The notes: generated by a model not told the origin, from the letters alone. A stretch of DNA of 44,770 nucleotides from an uncultured Ulvibacter sp. (GCA_913063405.1 CAJXZB010000027.1:1-44770), one strand, 5' to 3'; shown: positions 8,968 to 18,100, counted from the first letter of the stretch. Translations and numbers: made by a program.

Positions 8968-9665
8968 ATGAAGATTACATTTTACGGTCAGAACAGCCTT
9001 TCAATTGAAGTTGCAGGAAAACATATTATTGTGGATCCTTTTATCTCTGGTAATCCATTGTCGAAGGACAAGGTTAATATAGGGACAAGGTTAATATTAT
9101 GAGTTTAAAAGCTGATTATATCTTAGTTACACATGCGCATCAGGATCATATTCTGGATGTGGAAGCAATCGCCATGAACACAGGAGCGATTATTGTGAGC
9201 AATTATGAGATTGCCATTTATTATCAAGCAAGGGGTCTTAAGGCACATCCTATGAATCATGGGGGAAACTGGACCTTTGATTTTGGGAATTTGAAATACG
9301 TAAATGCAATTCATACAAGTTCTTTTCCAGATGGAAGCAATGGAGGTCAACCTGGCGGGTTTGTTATTGAAGGGGAGCATAAGAATATTTATATAGTTGG
9401 AGATACCGCCCTTACTATGGATATGAAACTTATTCCATTGCAGACCAAACTGGATCTTGCCATTCTGCCAATTGGTGATAATTTTACAATGGGAGTTGAC
9501 GATGCTATTATCGCTAGTGATTTTATAGAATGCGACAAGGTACTTGGAATGCATTATGATACTTTTGGGCCTATAGAGATTGATAGTGAAGCGGCTAAGA
9601 AAAAATTCTTTGATGCTGAAAAAGATTTGATGCTCTTGGAAATTGGAGGGGCTATCGAATTATAA
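8968..9665 (+). pseudogene. UPF0173-type metal-dependent hydrolase split by a 17-bp tandem duplication
   Basis: The first frame starts at ATG 8968 (MKITFYGQNSLSIEVAG, then VDPFISGNPLSKDKVNI), the first two strands of a metallo-beta-lactamase fold. It is thrown out of frame by a repeat: GGACAAGGTTAATAT occurs at 9066-9080 and again at 9083-9097, offset 17 bases. The first frame ends at TGA 9100-9102, and the second starts at ATG 9099, an ATGA overlap. The second encodes the rest, with THAHQDH metal ligands, GDTALT and the C-terminal HYDTFGP. Deleting 17 bases restores one protein of about 226 residues, the usual family length. Either it is inactive, or the two pieces are made by coupled translation and assemble. 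It lies between menA and menC. Confidence 0.88.
9066..9097 (+). repeat. Tandem duplication (17-bp period) inside the UPF0173 gene
   Basis: There are two perfect 15-base copies of GGACAAGGTTAATAT separated by AG. Seventeen is not a multiple of three, so the duplication causes the frameshift described for the surrounding gene. Confidence 0.95.
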
Positions 9666-9668
9666 CCT

Positions 9669-10715
9669 ATGTTAAAAGCTACCTACCATAAACACATCTT
9701 AAATTTCAAAACTCCCAGCGGGACTTCTCGTGGTATTCTAAAAACAAAGGAAACTTGGTTTCTTGTATTAAAAGATGGGGATAATTGGGGTATTGGAGAA
9801 TGTGGTGTTTTACGTGGACTAAGCGTTGATGATCGACCAAATTATGAAGCGAAACTACAATGGGTGTGTGAGAATATATCTTTAGAGAATCAACAATTAT
9901 ACGCTGCTCTAACCAAATTTCCTTCCATTCAGTTTGGAATAGAAACTGCTTTTATGTCTTTGATATCTGAAGATCCTTTTCAACTTTTTTCTTCAGAATT
10001 TTCTCTTGGTGAAAAAGGTATTCCCATTAATGGTTTGGTGTGGATGGGAGATAAGACCTATATGAAAAAGCAGATTGCCAAAAAACTACAACAAGGATTC
10101 AGTTGTATTAAAATGAAAATAGGTGCTATTGATTTTTCTTCTGAAATTGACTTACTTAAATCCATTCGGCGTGAGTTCGCTCCTTCAGAAATAGAATTAA
10201 GAGTAGATGCAAATGGTGCATTTGCTCCTTCCGAAGCACTGGAAAAACTAAAAATACTTTCAGAATTAGAGCTTCATTCCATTGAGCAGCCCATAAAACA
10301 AGGGCAATGGCTAGAGATGGCAAGACTTTGCGAAATGACTCCCCTACCAATTGCCTTGGACGAAGAGTTGATTGGTGTATTTTCTTCCGAAGAAAAAAAG
10401 GAACTGTTAAAATCGATCAAGCCAGAATATATTATCCTAAAACCTAGCCTCATTGGAGGTTGTATAGGGAGTGACTCTTGGATAGATCTAGCTAATAAGA
10501 TGGACATAAAATGGTGGGTGACATCTGCTCTGGAAAGTAATGTAGGATTAAATGCTATTTCTCAATATACCTTCACAAAAAATAGTAAATTGCCACAAGG
10601 TTTGGGGACTGGGAGTTTGTTTAGTAATAATATCTCTTCTCCGCTAGAAATAGTAAAAGGATCAATAATTTATAGTCAAAATAGGAATTGGGATTTAAGC
10701 ATATTAACGCTCTAA
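9669..10715 (+). CDS. menC: o-succinylbenzoate synthase
   Basis: This enolase-superfamily enzyme dehydrates SHCHC to o-succinylbenzoate in menaquinone synthesis. At 348 residues it shows the expected catalytic and metal residues: KxK at 148-150 (CIKMKIG), Asp180 in RVDANGAF, Glu206 in IEQPI, Asp231 in ALDEEL and Lys258 in ILKPS. Enolase-superfamily dipeptide epimerases look alike, but the location between menA and menE makes MenC the best call. It follows the broken hydrolase by three bases and ends just before the CPBP gene. Confidence 0.9.
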   Translation: MLKATYHKHILNFKTPSGTSRGILKTKETWFLVLKDGDNWGIGECGVLRGLSVDDRPNYEAKLQWVCENISLENQQLYAALTKFPSIQFGIETAFMSLISEDPFQLFSSEFSLGEKGIPINGLVWMGDKTYMKKQIAKKLQQGFSCIKMKIGAIDFSSEIDLLKSIRREFAPSEIELRVDANGAFAPSEALEKLKILSELELHSIEQPIKQGQWLEMARLCEMTPLPIALDEELIGVFSSEEKKELLKSIKPEYIILKPSLIGGCIGSDSWIDLANKMDIKWWVTSALESNVGLNAISQYTFTKNSKLPQGLGTGSLFSNNISSPLEIVKGSIIYSQNRNWDLSILTL

Positions 10716-10738
10716 ATAGCCCATTAACTCAAAGATAT

Positions 10739-11701
10739 ATGTTTATAGCGCAGGCATTTAAGTACAAACATGAATGGTGGTATTACCTTATTGGGGTTGT
10801 AATTATTTTTGCCGCTTCTCAAATTGGATCTATTCCACTTATTGGAGCCGTCGCTTTTAAAATTATAGCAGAAGGAGGAAATATATCAGATTTAGAAGAC
10901 CCTAATACACTAATGACGATTTTGGATTCAAATCTGACTTTGTTTTTAATGTTATTAGGCTTTGCGGTAGGTCTATGGGCTGTCTATCTGGTGGTGAAAT
11001 ATTTTCATAAACAACCTTTTTTAAAGGTTACTACCTCTAGAAAAAAAATGGATTGGGGGCGATTTTTCTTTGGCTTCGGACTTATAGCAACCACCACCCT
11101 GGTCTTTACCGGTATTGATTATTATAGTAATCCAGAGGATTATGAGTTGCAGTTTCAAATGGTTCCTTTTCTAATTTTACTTGTCATTGCGGTAATTATG
11201 GTGCCACTGCAGACAAGCTTTGAAGAGTATTTGTTTAGAGGGTATTTAATGCAAGGATTGGGGGTTATGGCGAAGAATAGATGGTTACCACTGCTGGTGA
11301 CTTCTTTTATATTTGGTGGGCTCCATTTCTTTAATCCAGAGGTAGAAAAGTTGGGCAATATAGTGATGATCTATTATATAGGAACAGGTTTGTTTCTGGG
11401 TGTTATTACTTTAATGGATGAGGGATTGGAGCTCGCTCTAGGCTTTCATGCGGGTAATAATCTAATTGCAGCATTGTTAGTTACTGCAGACTGGACTGTG
11501 TTTCAGACGAACTCTGTTTTAAAGGATATTTCTGAACCTTCGGCCGGAATAGATGTGCTAGGACCAGTGCTCATATTATACCCTATTTTTATAGCTATTA
11601 TGGCCTTTAGGTATAAATGGTTTGGATGGGCAGATAAACTATCCGGAAAAGTACAAGCTCCTGTTGTTTCGGAGATTAATAGTATAGTAGAAAACGCTTA
11701 A
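10739..11701 (+). CDS. CPBP-family intramembrane glutamic endopeptidase
   Basis: This membrane protein of about 320 residues (Abi/CAAX-protease superfamily) has seven or eight hydrophobic segments. The catalytic motifs are present: EEYLFRG near residue 162, FIFGGLHFFNP (the His of motif 2), and GFHAGNNL (motif 3). The frame stays open upstream into the end of menC, but the first family-like Met is the ATG at 10739 (MFIAQAFKYKHEWW). It sits between menC and menE with a three-base gap to menE. Its substrate is unknown; such inserts in men operons may be co-transcribed without a shared pathway. Confidence 0.88.
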   Translation: MFIAQAFKYKHEWWYYLIGVVIIFAASQIGSIPLIGAVAFKIIAEGGNISDLEDPNTLMTILDSNLTLFLMLLGFAVGLWAVYLVVKYFHKQPFLKVTTSRKKMDWGRFFFGFGLIATTTLVFTGIDYYSNPEDYELQFQMVPFLILLVIAVIMVPLQTSFEEYLFRGYLMQGLGVMAKNRWLPLLVTSFIFGGLHFFNPEVEKLGNIVMIYYIGTGLFLGVITLMDEGLELALGFHAGNNLIAALLVTADWTVFQTNSVLKDISEPSAGIDVLGPVLILYPIFIAIMAFRYKWFGWADKLSGKVQAPVVSEINSIVENA

Positions 11702-11704
11702 AAT

Positions 11705-12784
11705 TTGGAAATAATCTCACAAACACTTCATCCTAAATTTACGCTTAACGGTTTGCATTATGAATCCGTTGAAGAGCTTATTGCCATGGCCAATGAGCTT
11801 ACTTTAGAGGGGGATGATTTTGAGGTTAGTATTGGGAAGTTTATCAAAAAATGGTTGAATTCAAAGAACGCTATTAAGGTTAAAACTTCTGGTTCTACTG
11901 GAAAGCCAAAAAAGATCGAACTTACCAAAGAGCATATGATAAATAGTGCTAAAGCGACGAGTAGGTATTTTAATCTTACTGAAGGTACTTCGGCTTTGTT
12001 GTGTTTGTCTGCAAAGTATATTGGGGGAAAAATGATGCTCGTAAGAGCCATGGTCTTAGGTTGGGATTTGCATATTGTTTCACCAGAGAAGGATGCACTA
12101 ACGCAGTACGATAACGATTATGATTTTGTGGCAATGGTACCTTATCAGTTATACCATTCCATTCCAGGACTTAAGAAAGTGAAAATATTGATTGTTGGCG
12201 GTGGTTCGGTATCAAAGAAGTTGGAAGAACAACTCGATGGTGTTCCTACCAAAATACATGCGACGTACGGCATGACCGAGACTATTAGCCATATTGCAGT
12301 TAGAAGGCTTAATGGCGAGGGTAAGTCTGATGTATATAAAGCCCTGCCAAATGTTCAATTCACTATAGATGGTCGTGAGTGTTTGGTTATACATGCACCA
12401 TATATCGATGATGACGTGATTATCACAAATGATTTGGTAGAGTTTATTTCTCCAACAGAGTTTCGATGGTTAGGGCGCTATGATAATGTAATAAATAGTG
12501 GAGGGTATAAAATACACCCAGAACGTATAGAGAGAAAGTTAGCTGAGTTTATCGAGCTTCCGTTTATAATTGCTTCGGAAGAAGATGAACAACTTGGAGA
12601 GCGAGTCATTATTATTTTTGAAAATGATGAGAGGAATATGTTACCAAATTATACATATGCTTTCTCGACTTTAGAGAGCCACGAGCGTCCAAAAAGAATA
12701 TACACTATCTCTAAATTTCCATTTACTGAAACCGAAAAAATTAAACGGATGGATGTACTACAAGTGCTGCGTGGTTACAAGTAA
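11705..12784 (+). CDS. menE: o-succinylbenzoate-CoA ligase
   Basis: This adenylate-forming enzyme activates o-succinylbenzoate with CoA. At 359 residues it is the short form usual in Bacteroidota. The ATP-binding loop TSGSTGKPKK lies near residues 59-68, ATYGMTETISHI near 185-196, and the hinge and C-terminal signature RWLGRYDNVINSGGYKIHP near 256-275. The C-terminal catalytic Lys is in TETEKIKRMD. The start is TTG at 11705, three bases after the CPBP stop; no in-frame ATG occurs near it, and the sequence from EIISQTLHPKF reads as genuine. Confidence 0.93.
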   Translation: MEIISQTLHPKFTLNGLHYESVEELIAMANELTLEGDDFEVSIGKFIKKWLNSKNAIKVKTSGSTGKPKKIELTKEHMINSAKATSRYFNLTEGTSALLCLSAKYIGGKMMLVRAMVLGWDLHIVSPEKDALTQYDNDYDFVAMVPYQLYHSIPGLKKVKILIVGGGSVSKKLEEQLDGVPTKIHATYGMTETISHIAVRRLNGEGKSDVYKALPNVQFTIDGRECLVIHAPYIDDDVIITNDLVEFISPTEFRWLGRYDNVINSGGYKIHPERIERKLAEFIELPFIIASEEDEQLGERVIIIFENDERNMLPNYTYAFSTLESHERPKRIYTISKFPFTETEKIKRMDVLQVLRGYK

Positions 12785-12829
12785 AGGTTTGGAGACGTGG
12801 TTAAAACCAATAACTGAAAACCAAGTGCT

Positions 12830-14144
12830 ATGAAAAGCTCATCCTTTTACTATTATTAGTATCCTTTGCTACTAATGCTCAAATCCTATCGGAACGAGAC
12901 CGCGCCACTTTAAAAGATCAGATATTGGCAGATCGATTTGACAATTTACTACCAAGGTTAATGGATCGAGCGGAAATCGACCTGTGGCTAGTGATTTCTA
13001 GAGAATATAATGAAGACCCAGTGATGCGAACAATGCTTCCAGCAACTTAGCTTAATGCTAGGAGAAGAACTATTTTGGTTTTCTATCGAAACAAACAACA
13101 AAATACTATTGAGAAACTCGCGGTAGCACGTTATGATGTTGGCGAGAATATTACTTCTGCTTGGGATAAAGAAAAACAGCCAAATCAATGGGGCCGTTTG
13201 GTAGAAATCATCAATGAACATAATCCGAAGAAAATAGGAATCAATATGTCACAGTACTTTGGAATTGCAGATGGGTTGGTGCAAACGGATTATCAAGAGT
13301 TGAAAGAAACGCTTCCTCAAAACTTAGAGGACAAATTGGTTTCGGCTGAGAAATTGGCAATAGGTTGGATTGAAACCCGCACCCAAATGGAGATGGAATT
13401 ATATAATACGCTGGTTGAAATCACGCACGATATTATAGACGAAGCGTTTTCAGAAAAAGTAATTACTCCAGGAGAAACTACAACAGAAGATGTAGTTTGG
13501 TGGATGCGACAAAAAGTAACGGAGTTCGGTTTGGAAACTTGGTTTCACCCAACAATTGACGTACAGCGTGATAATGAGGCTCTAAAAAGTCATATAGCAT
13601 CCTTTAGCAAGGCTAAGAAGAAAATATTATTATTCCAGGAGATTTGCTGCATTGTGACTTCGGAATCACCTACATCGGTTTACATACAGATTGCCAACAA
13701 CGTGCCTACGTTTTAAAGGAAGAAGAAGCAAAAGTGCCTGAATTCCTTTCCGAAGCATTTAAAAAAGGAAATCGAGTACAGGATATCTTCACGGCAAATT
13801 TTGAAGAAGGAAAAACAGGGAACCAAATACTGCTCAAGTCTTTAGTGGAAGGAAAGTCAGAAGGGTTACGTCTGTCAATTTATGCGCACCCCTTAGGCGT
13901 TTACGGACACAGTTCTGGGCCTACTATTGGAATGTGGGACTCTCAAGGAGGTGTTCAGGGAACTGGTGATTATCCCTTATATCGAAATACGGTGTACGCG
14001 ATCGAGTTGAATACAACTGTAACCATTTCCGAATAGGATAAAGACATTCGAATTATGCTGGAAGAAGCAGGGTTTTACGGAGATGATGGTTTTCGATACG
14101 TTAATAGCCGTCAAGAAGTAATAAAAGCAACCCAGTCAAAGTAA
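12830..14144 (+). pseudogene. Secreted M24-family (Xaa-Pro aminopeptidase-like) peptidase, four lesions
   Basis: Reading across frames reconstructs one exported M24 metallopeptidase of about 435 residues. Lesion 1: right after ATG 12830 the sequence ATGAAAAGCTC lacks one A, so the signal peptide (KLILLLLLVSFATNAQ when restored) is out of frame. Lesion 2: TAG at 13048-13050 in PAT*LNARRR. Lesion 3: a frameshift at about 13612-13625 between SFSKAKK and IIIPGDLLHCDFG. Lesion 4: TAG at 14034-14036 in TISE*DKDIRIML. The metal-ligand motifs are still readable (HCDFG, AHPLGVYGH, AIELN). Both TAGs fall where Trp is expected. The gene follows menE by 46 bases and is clearly dead. Confidence 0.93.
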
Positions 14145-14150
14145 AACTCT

Positions 14151-14573
14151 CTATTTCTCCATTTTTAAGTATTTATCTACAGAGTGTTTTCCAGAGCCAT
14201 AGAACATAAAGAAAATGCAAAGTAGCAATACTCCAATAGACATCAGTAGGTTGATCGTATTCATTTCTCCAAGAAAATTAATCAATACTGCTCCTATTAA
14301 GATTGGTAGTTGGGCAATCACTGCCCATCGTGTTAATAACCCGAAGACAATTAGAATTCCACCAATAAAATGGGCAGGTATTACGTAATGTACAGCTAAC
14401 ATTCCTCCTGCCAAATTCTGAATGGGTTTAAAAAGTTCCATAAGCATCTCGGCATTGGACATAAAGTCAATACCCTTTATAAAAAGAAAAACCCCAAGAC
14501 CAATTCTTAAAAGGTCCAAAGGGTAATAAGTATGAGCATTCGCCCATTTGTTTAAAGACTTTATAGTTACCAT
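14151..14573 (-). CDS. DoxX-family membrane protein (second copy)
   Basis: This 140-residue protein has four hydrophobic helices. LLRIGLGVFLFIKGIDFM is the DoxX first helix, HYVIPAHFIGGILIVFGLLTR the second, and the tail GSGKHSVDKYLKMEK resembles the C-terminus of the other DoxX protein here (GKFSVDRK). The two differ enough that they are old paralogues rather than a recent duplication. It lies downstream of the MFS gene on the same strand with a gap of about 60 bases. Function is not revealed by the sequence. Confidence 0.85.
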   Translation of the reverse strand: MVTIKSLNKWANAHTYYPLDLLRIGLGVFLFIKGIDFMSNAEMLMELFKPIQNLAGGMLAVHYVIPAHFIGGILIVFGLLTRWAVIAQLPILIGAVLINFLGEMNTINLLMSIGVLLLCIFFMFYGSGKHSVDKYLKMEK

Positions 14574-14633
14574 AACTTAAAATTTTTAGTTATACAGCTA
14601 TAAGATACTAAATTTTAGTAAAATAATTATACC

Positions 14634-15821
14634 CTAATGTTGTTTTCTACTTAGTTTGAAGAATATTATAGAGGCTATTACCCCTACCATTGAAAAGCTG
14701 GTGAGCATCCAAAAAACATTTCGGTGACCTACAATTCCTGGAGAAGTATCTAACAAATATCCTATTGCAGGACCTGCAAATATATCTGGAGTGTATCCAA
14801 TAATTGAAATTAATCCGACGGCTGTTCCCGTTAATACTAGAGGAATGTTACCTTCCTTCATAGTTGCAAAATATAGGGAACGGGCCGCATACACTCCCGT
14901 TGCGGTAATTAAAACTGAAACAAAAAATAAGAGTGTAGTATTTTGTGAAATGACCCCAGTAGCAAATAGAACCGCACCAAGAATACTCAATGCGAAGCCT
15001 ATAACTAGCCAAAGAGTTACACGACTCTTATCTGCCAGAAATCCAATAATAATTCCTACTACTGGACGAATAAATAAAAGAAAGGTACCGACTTTAGCCG
15101 AATCTACTTCATTATAGTCCATTACTTCTTTTGCGTATAACGAAAAAACGTCTGTTATTTTATAACCTACATAAGCACAAAGAATAATGACCATTAATAA
15201 CCAAACTGCAGGAATTCTCAGTACCTGTCTAATCTGGGTTGTTGTGATTTTCTGAAGAGTGATGTTTCTAGATTCTATTTCAGATTTTAAGAAAAACCAA
15301 ACGAGTATACCAATAACTGATACAATTCCTGATGATACCCAGATTACATATTGAAATGCTTCTTTTCTTTCAAGAAATTGTATTTCAGTTAATTCTCCAG
15401 CGACGAATAAAGAAAATATGAGGATCCCTAATAAACCGAAGAGCGCTCCTACCAGGCCTCGACCTCCATCAAGGAACCCGAAAGCTTTCCCTTGTGATGT
15501 ATCTCCTCCCCATACTCGGGTGGCTTTAATCATAGCTGCCCAAAACAAGAAAATTGTGGTGAAACCCCAGTAACCATATAATATTTTCAAAACAAAGTAG
15601 GAGGGATAAGATGCATAAACTATACCCCCTAGGGCTGTCATCCATAAAGCAACCGCGATTAACTTTCGTGGCGGGAATTTATCGGCCAATGGACCACCCA
15701 ATAAGTAGGAGAATAAGGCTATAATCCCATAGACAGAATAACATGCGCCAAGTTCGACATTAGTTAAATTAAAGGCTTCCAAAACTGTAGGACGAAAAAC
15801 GCGTGTTAATACAAATGGCAA
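14634..15821 (-). CDS. MFS transporter without a canonical start codon
   Basis: This is a 12-helix major facilitator. GPLADKFPPRKLI is the loop 2-3 signature, and LADKSRV echoes it in the second half. The given start (TTG 15821) cannot be right: the upstream frame encodes NYTYLLLLILAGEAVFIL, which completes the first membrane helix together with PFVLTRVFRPT. That frame is open back to a TAG at 15939-15941, yet it contains no ATG or GTG, and no ATG exists in any minus-strand frame nearby. Either the original ATG was lost (for example the ATA at about 15905), or a rare start is used. The transported substrate is unknown. The missing start, beside the broken VOC gene whose end it overlaps, suggests this gene may be decaying too. 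Confidence 0.8.
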   Translation of the reverse strand: MPFVLTRVFRPTVLEAFNLTNVELGACYSVYGIIALFSYLLGGPLADKFPPRKLIAVALWMTALGGIVYASYPSYFVLKILYGYWGFTTIFLFWAAMIKATRVWGGDTSQGKAFGFLDGGRGLVGALFGLLGILIFSLFVAGELTEIQFLERKEAFQYVIWVSSGIVSVIGILVWFFLKSEIESRNITLQKITTTQIRQVLRIPAVWLLMVIILCAYVGYKITDVFSLYAKEVMDYNEVDSAKVGTFLLFIRPVVGIIIGFLADKSRVTLWLVIGFALSILGAVLFATGVISQNTTLLFFVSVLITATGVYAARSLYFATMKEGNIPLVLTGTAVGLISIIGYTPDIFAGPAIGYLLDTSPGIVGHRNVFWMLTSFSMVGVIASIIFFKLSRKQH

Positions 15822-15901
15822 GATAAAAACAGCTTCGCCAGCTAGAATAAGCAGCAGAAGATAGGTGTAGTTTTTTGTTTTAGCGTTTTCGATATTATAT
15901 G

Positions 15902-16334
15902 TTATTTGTGTTTCTCTTGATAAATAATAATTTGCAAACTATCAGGATCTTTTAAATAAAGATAATGTGAGCCCTAAGGGCGAAGAATTGGATCTCTTAT
16001 TTCCCATTTCTCTTTTAAAATTTTGGACCAATGAAACACATCATTGGTTTTTATTTGAATTCTTGCTTTGTTGTTCTTGAAACCTTCATTGAATGATTCT
16101 TGAAAATAGTCGTGATGGTTTTTAATTTCTGAAATTTCTATGAGTGCATTACTTTCTTCTCCTCCAATTCGAACGATTATACCTCTAGAACCGTTACCGT
16201 CATCGTACTCTTCAACCACAGATAAATTGAGTAATTCAGTGTATTTTTTTTTGAAGCCAAATAATCCTTCGTTCGAATAACTGTTTTACAACTAAGTAAA
16301 GCAGTTTTTCTGAATAATGATTTTCGTCTTCCAT
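15902..16334 (-). pseudogene. VOC-family (glyoxalase-like) protein broken by frameshift and TAG
   Basis: ATG 16334 opens MEDENHYSEKLLYLVVK. The frame then fails, and a second frame carries FKKKYTELLNLSVVEEYDDG and on through VRIGGEESNALIEISE. The shift lies at or upstream of an A9 run (complement of T 16243-16251 region). The second frame is stopped by TAG at 15974-15976 after DPILRP, but continues unbroken as GSHYLYLKDPDSLQIIIYQ to a TAA at 15902-15904. RPWGSH is the usual C-terminal strand of VOC proteins, so this is TGG to TAG. Restored length is about 144 residues. It overlaps the likely N-terminal coding region of the MFS gene. Confidence 0.82.
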
Positions 16335-16345
16335 AATTTACGTTC

Positions 16346-17974
16346 CTATACTTGTATTACTCCTAAGTTAAATGGTTTTTCAATAGGAGCGTGGTTGGCG
16401 GCTTCTATTCCCATAGAAATCCAAGTGCGCGTATCCAGAGGATTGATTACACCATCGGTCCAAATCCTAGAAGCGGCGTAATAAGGAGAAATTTGATTAT
16501 CATAGCGCGCTTTAATACGGTCATATAATTCCTTTTCAACTTCTGGAGTGATAGTTTTTCCTTTTTTCTTGAGAGATGCAGTCTCAATTTGTAACAATAC
16601 TTTGGCGGCACTATTACCGCTCATTACTGCAAGCTCTGCACTTGGCCAAGCAGCGATCAGCCTAGGGTCATAGGCTTTACCACACATGGCATAATTTCCA
16701 GCTCCGTAGGAGTTTCCTATTACGATTGTGAACTTTGGGACAACGCTATTGCTAACGGCATTTACCATTTTGGCACCGTCTTTAATAATTCCGCCGTGTT
16801 CGCTCTTGCTACCTACCATAAAGCCGGTTACATCTTGTAAAAAAACCAATGGAATTTTTTTCTGATTGCAATTGGCAATAAACCGAGTCGCTTTATCAGC
16901 ACTGTCGCTATAAATAACACCGCCAAATTGCATTTCCCCTTTCTTGGTCTTCACCAATTTTCGTTGATTCGCAACAATTCCTACTGCCCACCCATCTATG
17001 CGCGCATATCCTGTAAGAATTGTTTGTCCATAACCTTCTTTATACTCATCAAATTCACTGCCGTCAACGATGCGTTCAATGATTTCACGCATATCATATT
17101 GTTCAGCTCTTGATTTTGGTAACAACCCAAAAATTTCATTAGGATCGAGCTTAGGCTTTACCGTTTTTTCTCTATTGTATCCAGCCTTATCATAACCTCC
17201 GATTTTTGACACTATTTTTTTAATAGTGTCTAAGGCGTCCTTATCATCTTTCGATTTATAGTCGGTTACGCCGCTAATCTCACAATGAGTTGATGCACCT
17301 CCCAAGGTTTCGTTATCAATACTTTCCCCTATTGCGGCTTTCACTAAATAACTTCCCGCCAAAAAAATACTTCCAGTTTTATCCACTATTAAGGCCTCGT
17401 CACTCATAATTGGCAGATAAGCACCACCAGCAACGCAGCTACCCATCACCGCTGAGATCTGTGTAATTCCCATACTACTCATCACAGCATTGTTTCTAAA
17501 AATTCTTCCGAAGTGTTCCTTATCTGGAAAAATCTCATCCTGCATTGGAAGGTAAACACCAGCACTATCCACTAAATAAATAATAGGAAGCCTGTTTTCA
17601 ATGGAAATCTCTTGTGCTCTTAAGTTCTTTTTTCCCGTGATTGGAAACCAAGCTCCTGCCTTAACTGTTGCATCATTGGCAACAACGATACATTGTTTTC
17701 CTTTTATATATCCAATTTTTACGACAACCCCGCCACTAGGGCAACCCCCATGTTCTTCATACATACCTTCTCCGGCAAAGGCACCAATTTCAATGCTAGA
17801 TTTCTTATCATCCAAAAGGTAATCGATACGTTCACGTGCCGTCATTTTGCCTTTAGCATGATGCTTGGCAATACGCTTTTCTCCACCACCTAGTTTTACT
17901 TTGGCGAGTTTCTGTCGTAATGTTGAAACTAATAGTTTATTATGATCTTCGTTTTTGTTGAAGTTGATATCCAC
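16346..17974 (-). CDS. Acyl-CoA carboxylase beta subunit, methylcrotonyl-CoA carboxylase type
   Basis: This 542-residue carboxyltransferase moves the carboxyl group from biotin to an acyl-CoA. Both crotonase-like halves are present: the first with NDATVKAGAWFPITGKKNLRA and VDSAGVYLPMQDEIFPD, the second with FLQDVTGFMVGSKSEHGG and GNSYGAGNYAMCGKAYDPR. The latter matches the 3-methylcrotonyl-CoA branch (leucine breakdown) better than propionyl-CoA types, though I judge this from memory of the families. The biotin carboxylase and carrier subunit are not in the window. It is transcribed alone, divergent from the reductase operon with 148 bases between. Confidence 0.9.
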   Translation of the reverse strand: MDINFNKNEDHNKLLVSTLRQKLAKVKLGGGEKRIAKHHAKGKMTARERIDYLLDDKKSSIEIGAFAGEGMYEEHGGCPSGGVVVKIGYIKGKQCIVVANDATVKAGAWFPITGKKNLRAQEISIENRLPIIYLVDSAGVYLPMQDEIFPDKEHFGRIFRNNAVMSSMGITQISAVMGSCVAGGAYLPIMSDEALIVDKTGSIFLAGSYLVKAAIGESIDNETLGGASTHCEISGVTDYKSKDDKDALDTIKKIVSKIGGYDKAGYNREKTVKPKLDPNEIFGLLPKSRAEQYDMREIIERIVDGSEFDEYKEGYGQTILTGYARIDGWAVGIVANQRKLVKTKKGEMQFGGVIYSDSADKATRFIANCNQKKIPLVFLQDVTGFMVGSKSEHGGIIKDGAKMVNAVSNSVVPKFTIVIGNSYGAGNYAMCGKAYDPRLIAAWPSAELAVMSGNSAAKVLLQIETASLKKKGKTITPEVEKELYDRIKARYDNQISPYYAASRIWTDGVINPLDTRTWISMGIEAANHAPIEKPFNLGVIQV

Positions 17975-18059
17975 CTAATTCTATGATTTACCGCTAAAAT
18001 ACAAAATCTCGAATTATATAAAGTCTACGAAGTGTCAAATTATATTTATTTTCCAGGGG

Positions 18060-18081
18060 TTTATATTCCTAGGAATATAAA
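18060..18081. promoter_or_regulatory. Perfect 22-bp palindrome, likely MarR operator
   Basis: The half-site TTTATATTCCT (18060-18070) is followed directly by its exact reverse complement (18071-18081). It lies 12 bases upstream of the TATCTTTG -7 element of the reductase-MarR-pirin operon, so a bound protein would cover the upstream part of the promoter. The MarR regulator encoded at 18670 is the obvious candidate ligand (inference). Confidence 0.75.
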
Positions 18082-18092
18082 TATATTTATGC

Positions 18093-18100
18093 TATCTTTG
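18093..18100 (+). promoter_or_regulatory. -7 promoter element TATCTTTG
   Basis: This matches the Bacteroidota TAnnTTTG consensus, 23 bases upstream of the reductase ATG and 12 bases downstream of the palindrome. Confidence 0.65.

Noticed and set aside
7520..14573. Recent duplication of the DoxX genes
   Set aside because: The two proteins differ along most of their length; they share only family features.
4525..15976. Alternative genetic code with TGA/TAG read as Trp
   Set aside because: Intact genes here end normally in TAG (ettA, holA) and TGA, and the broken genes also carry frameshifts, so recoding does not explain the pattern.
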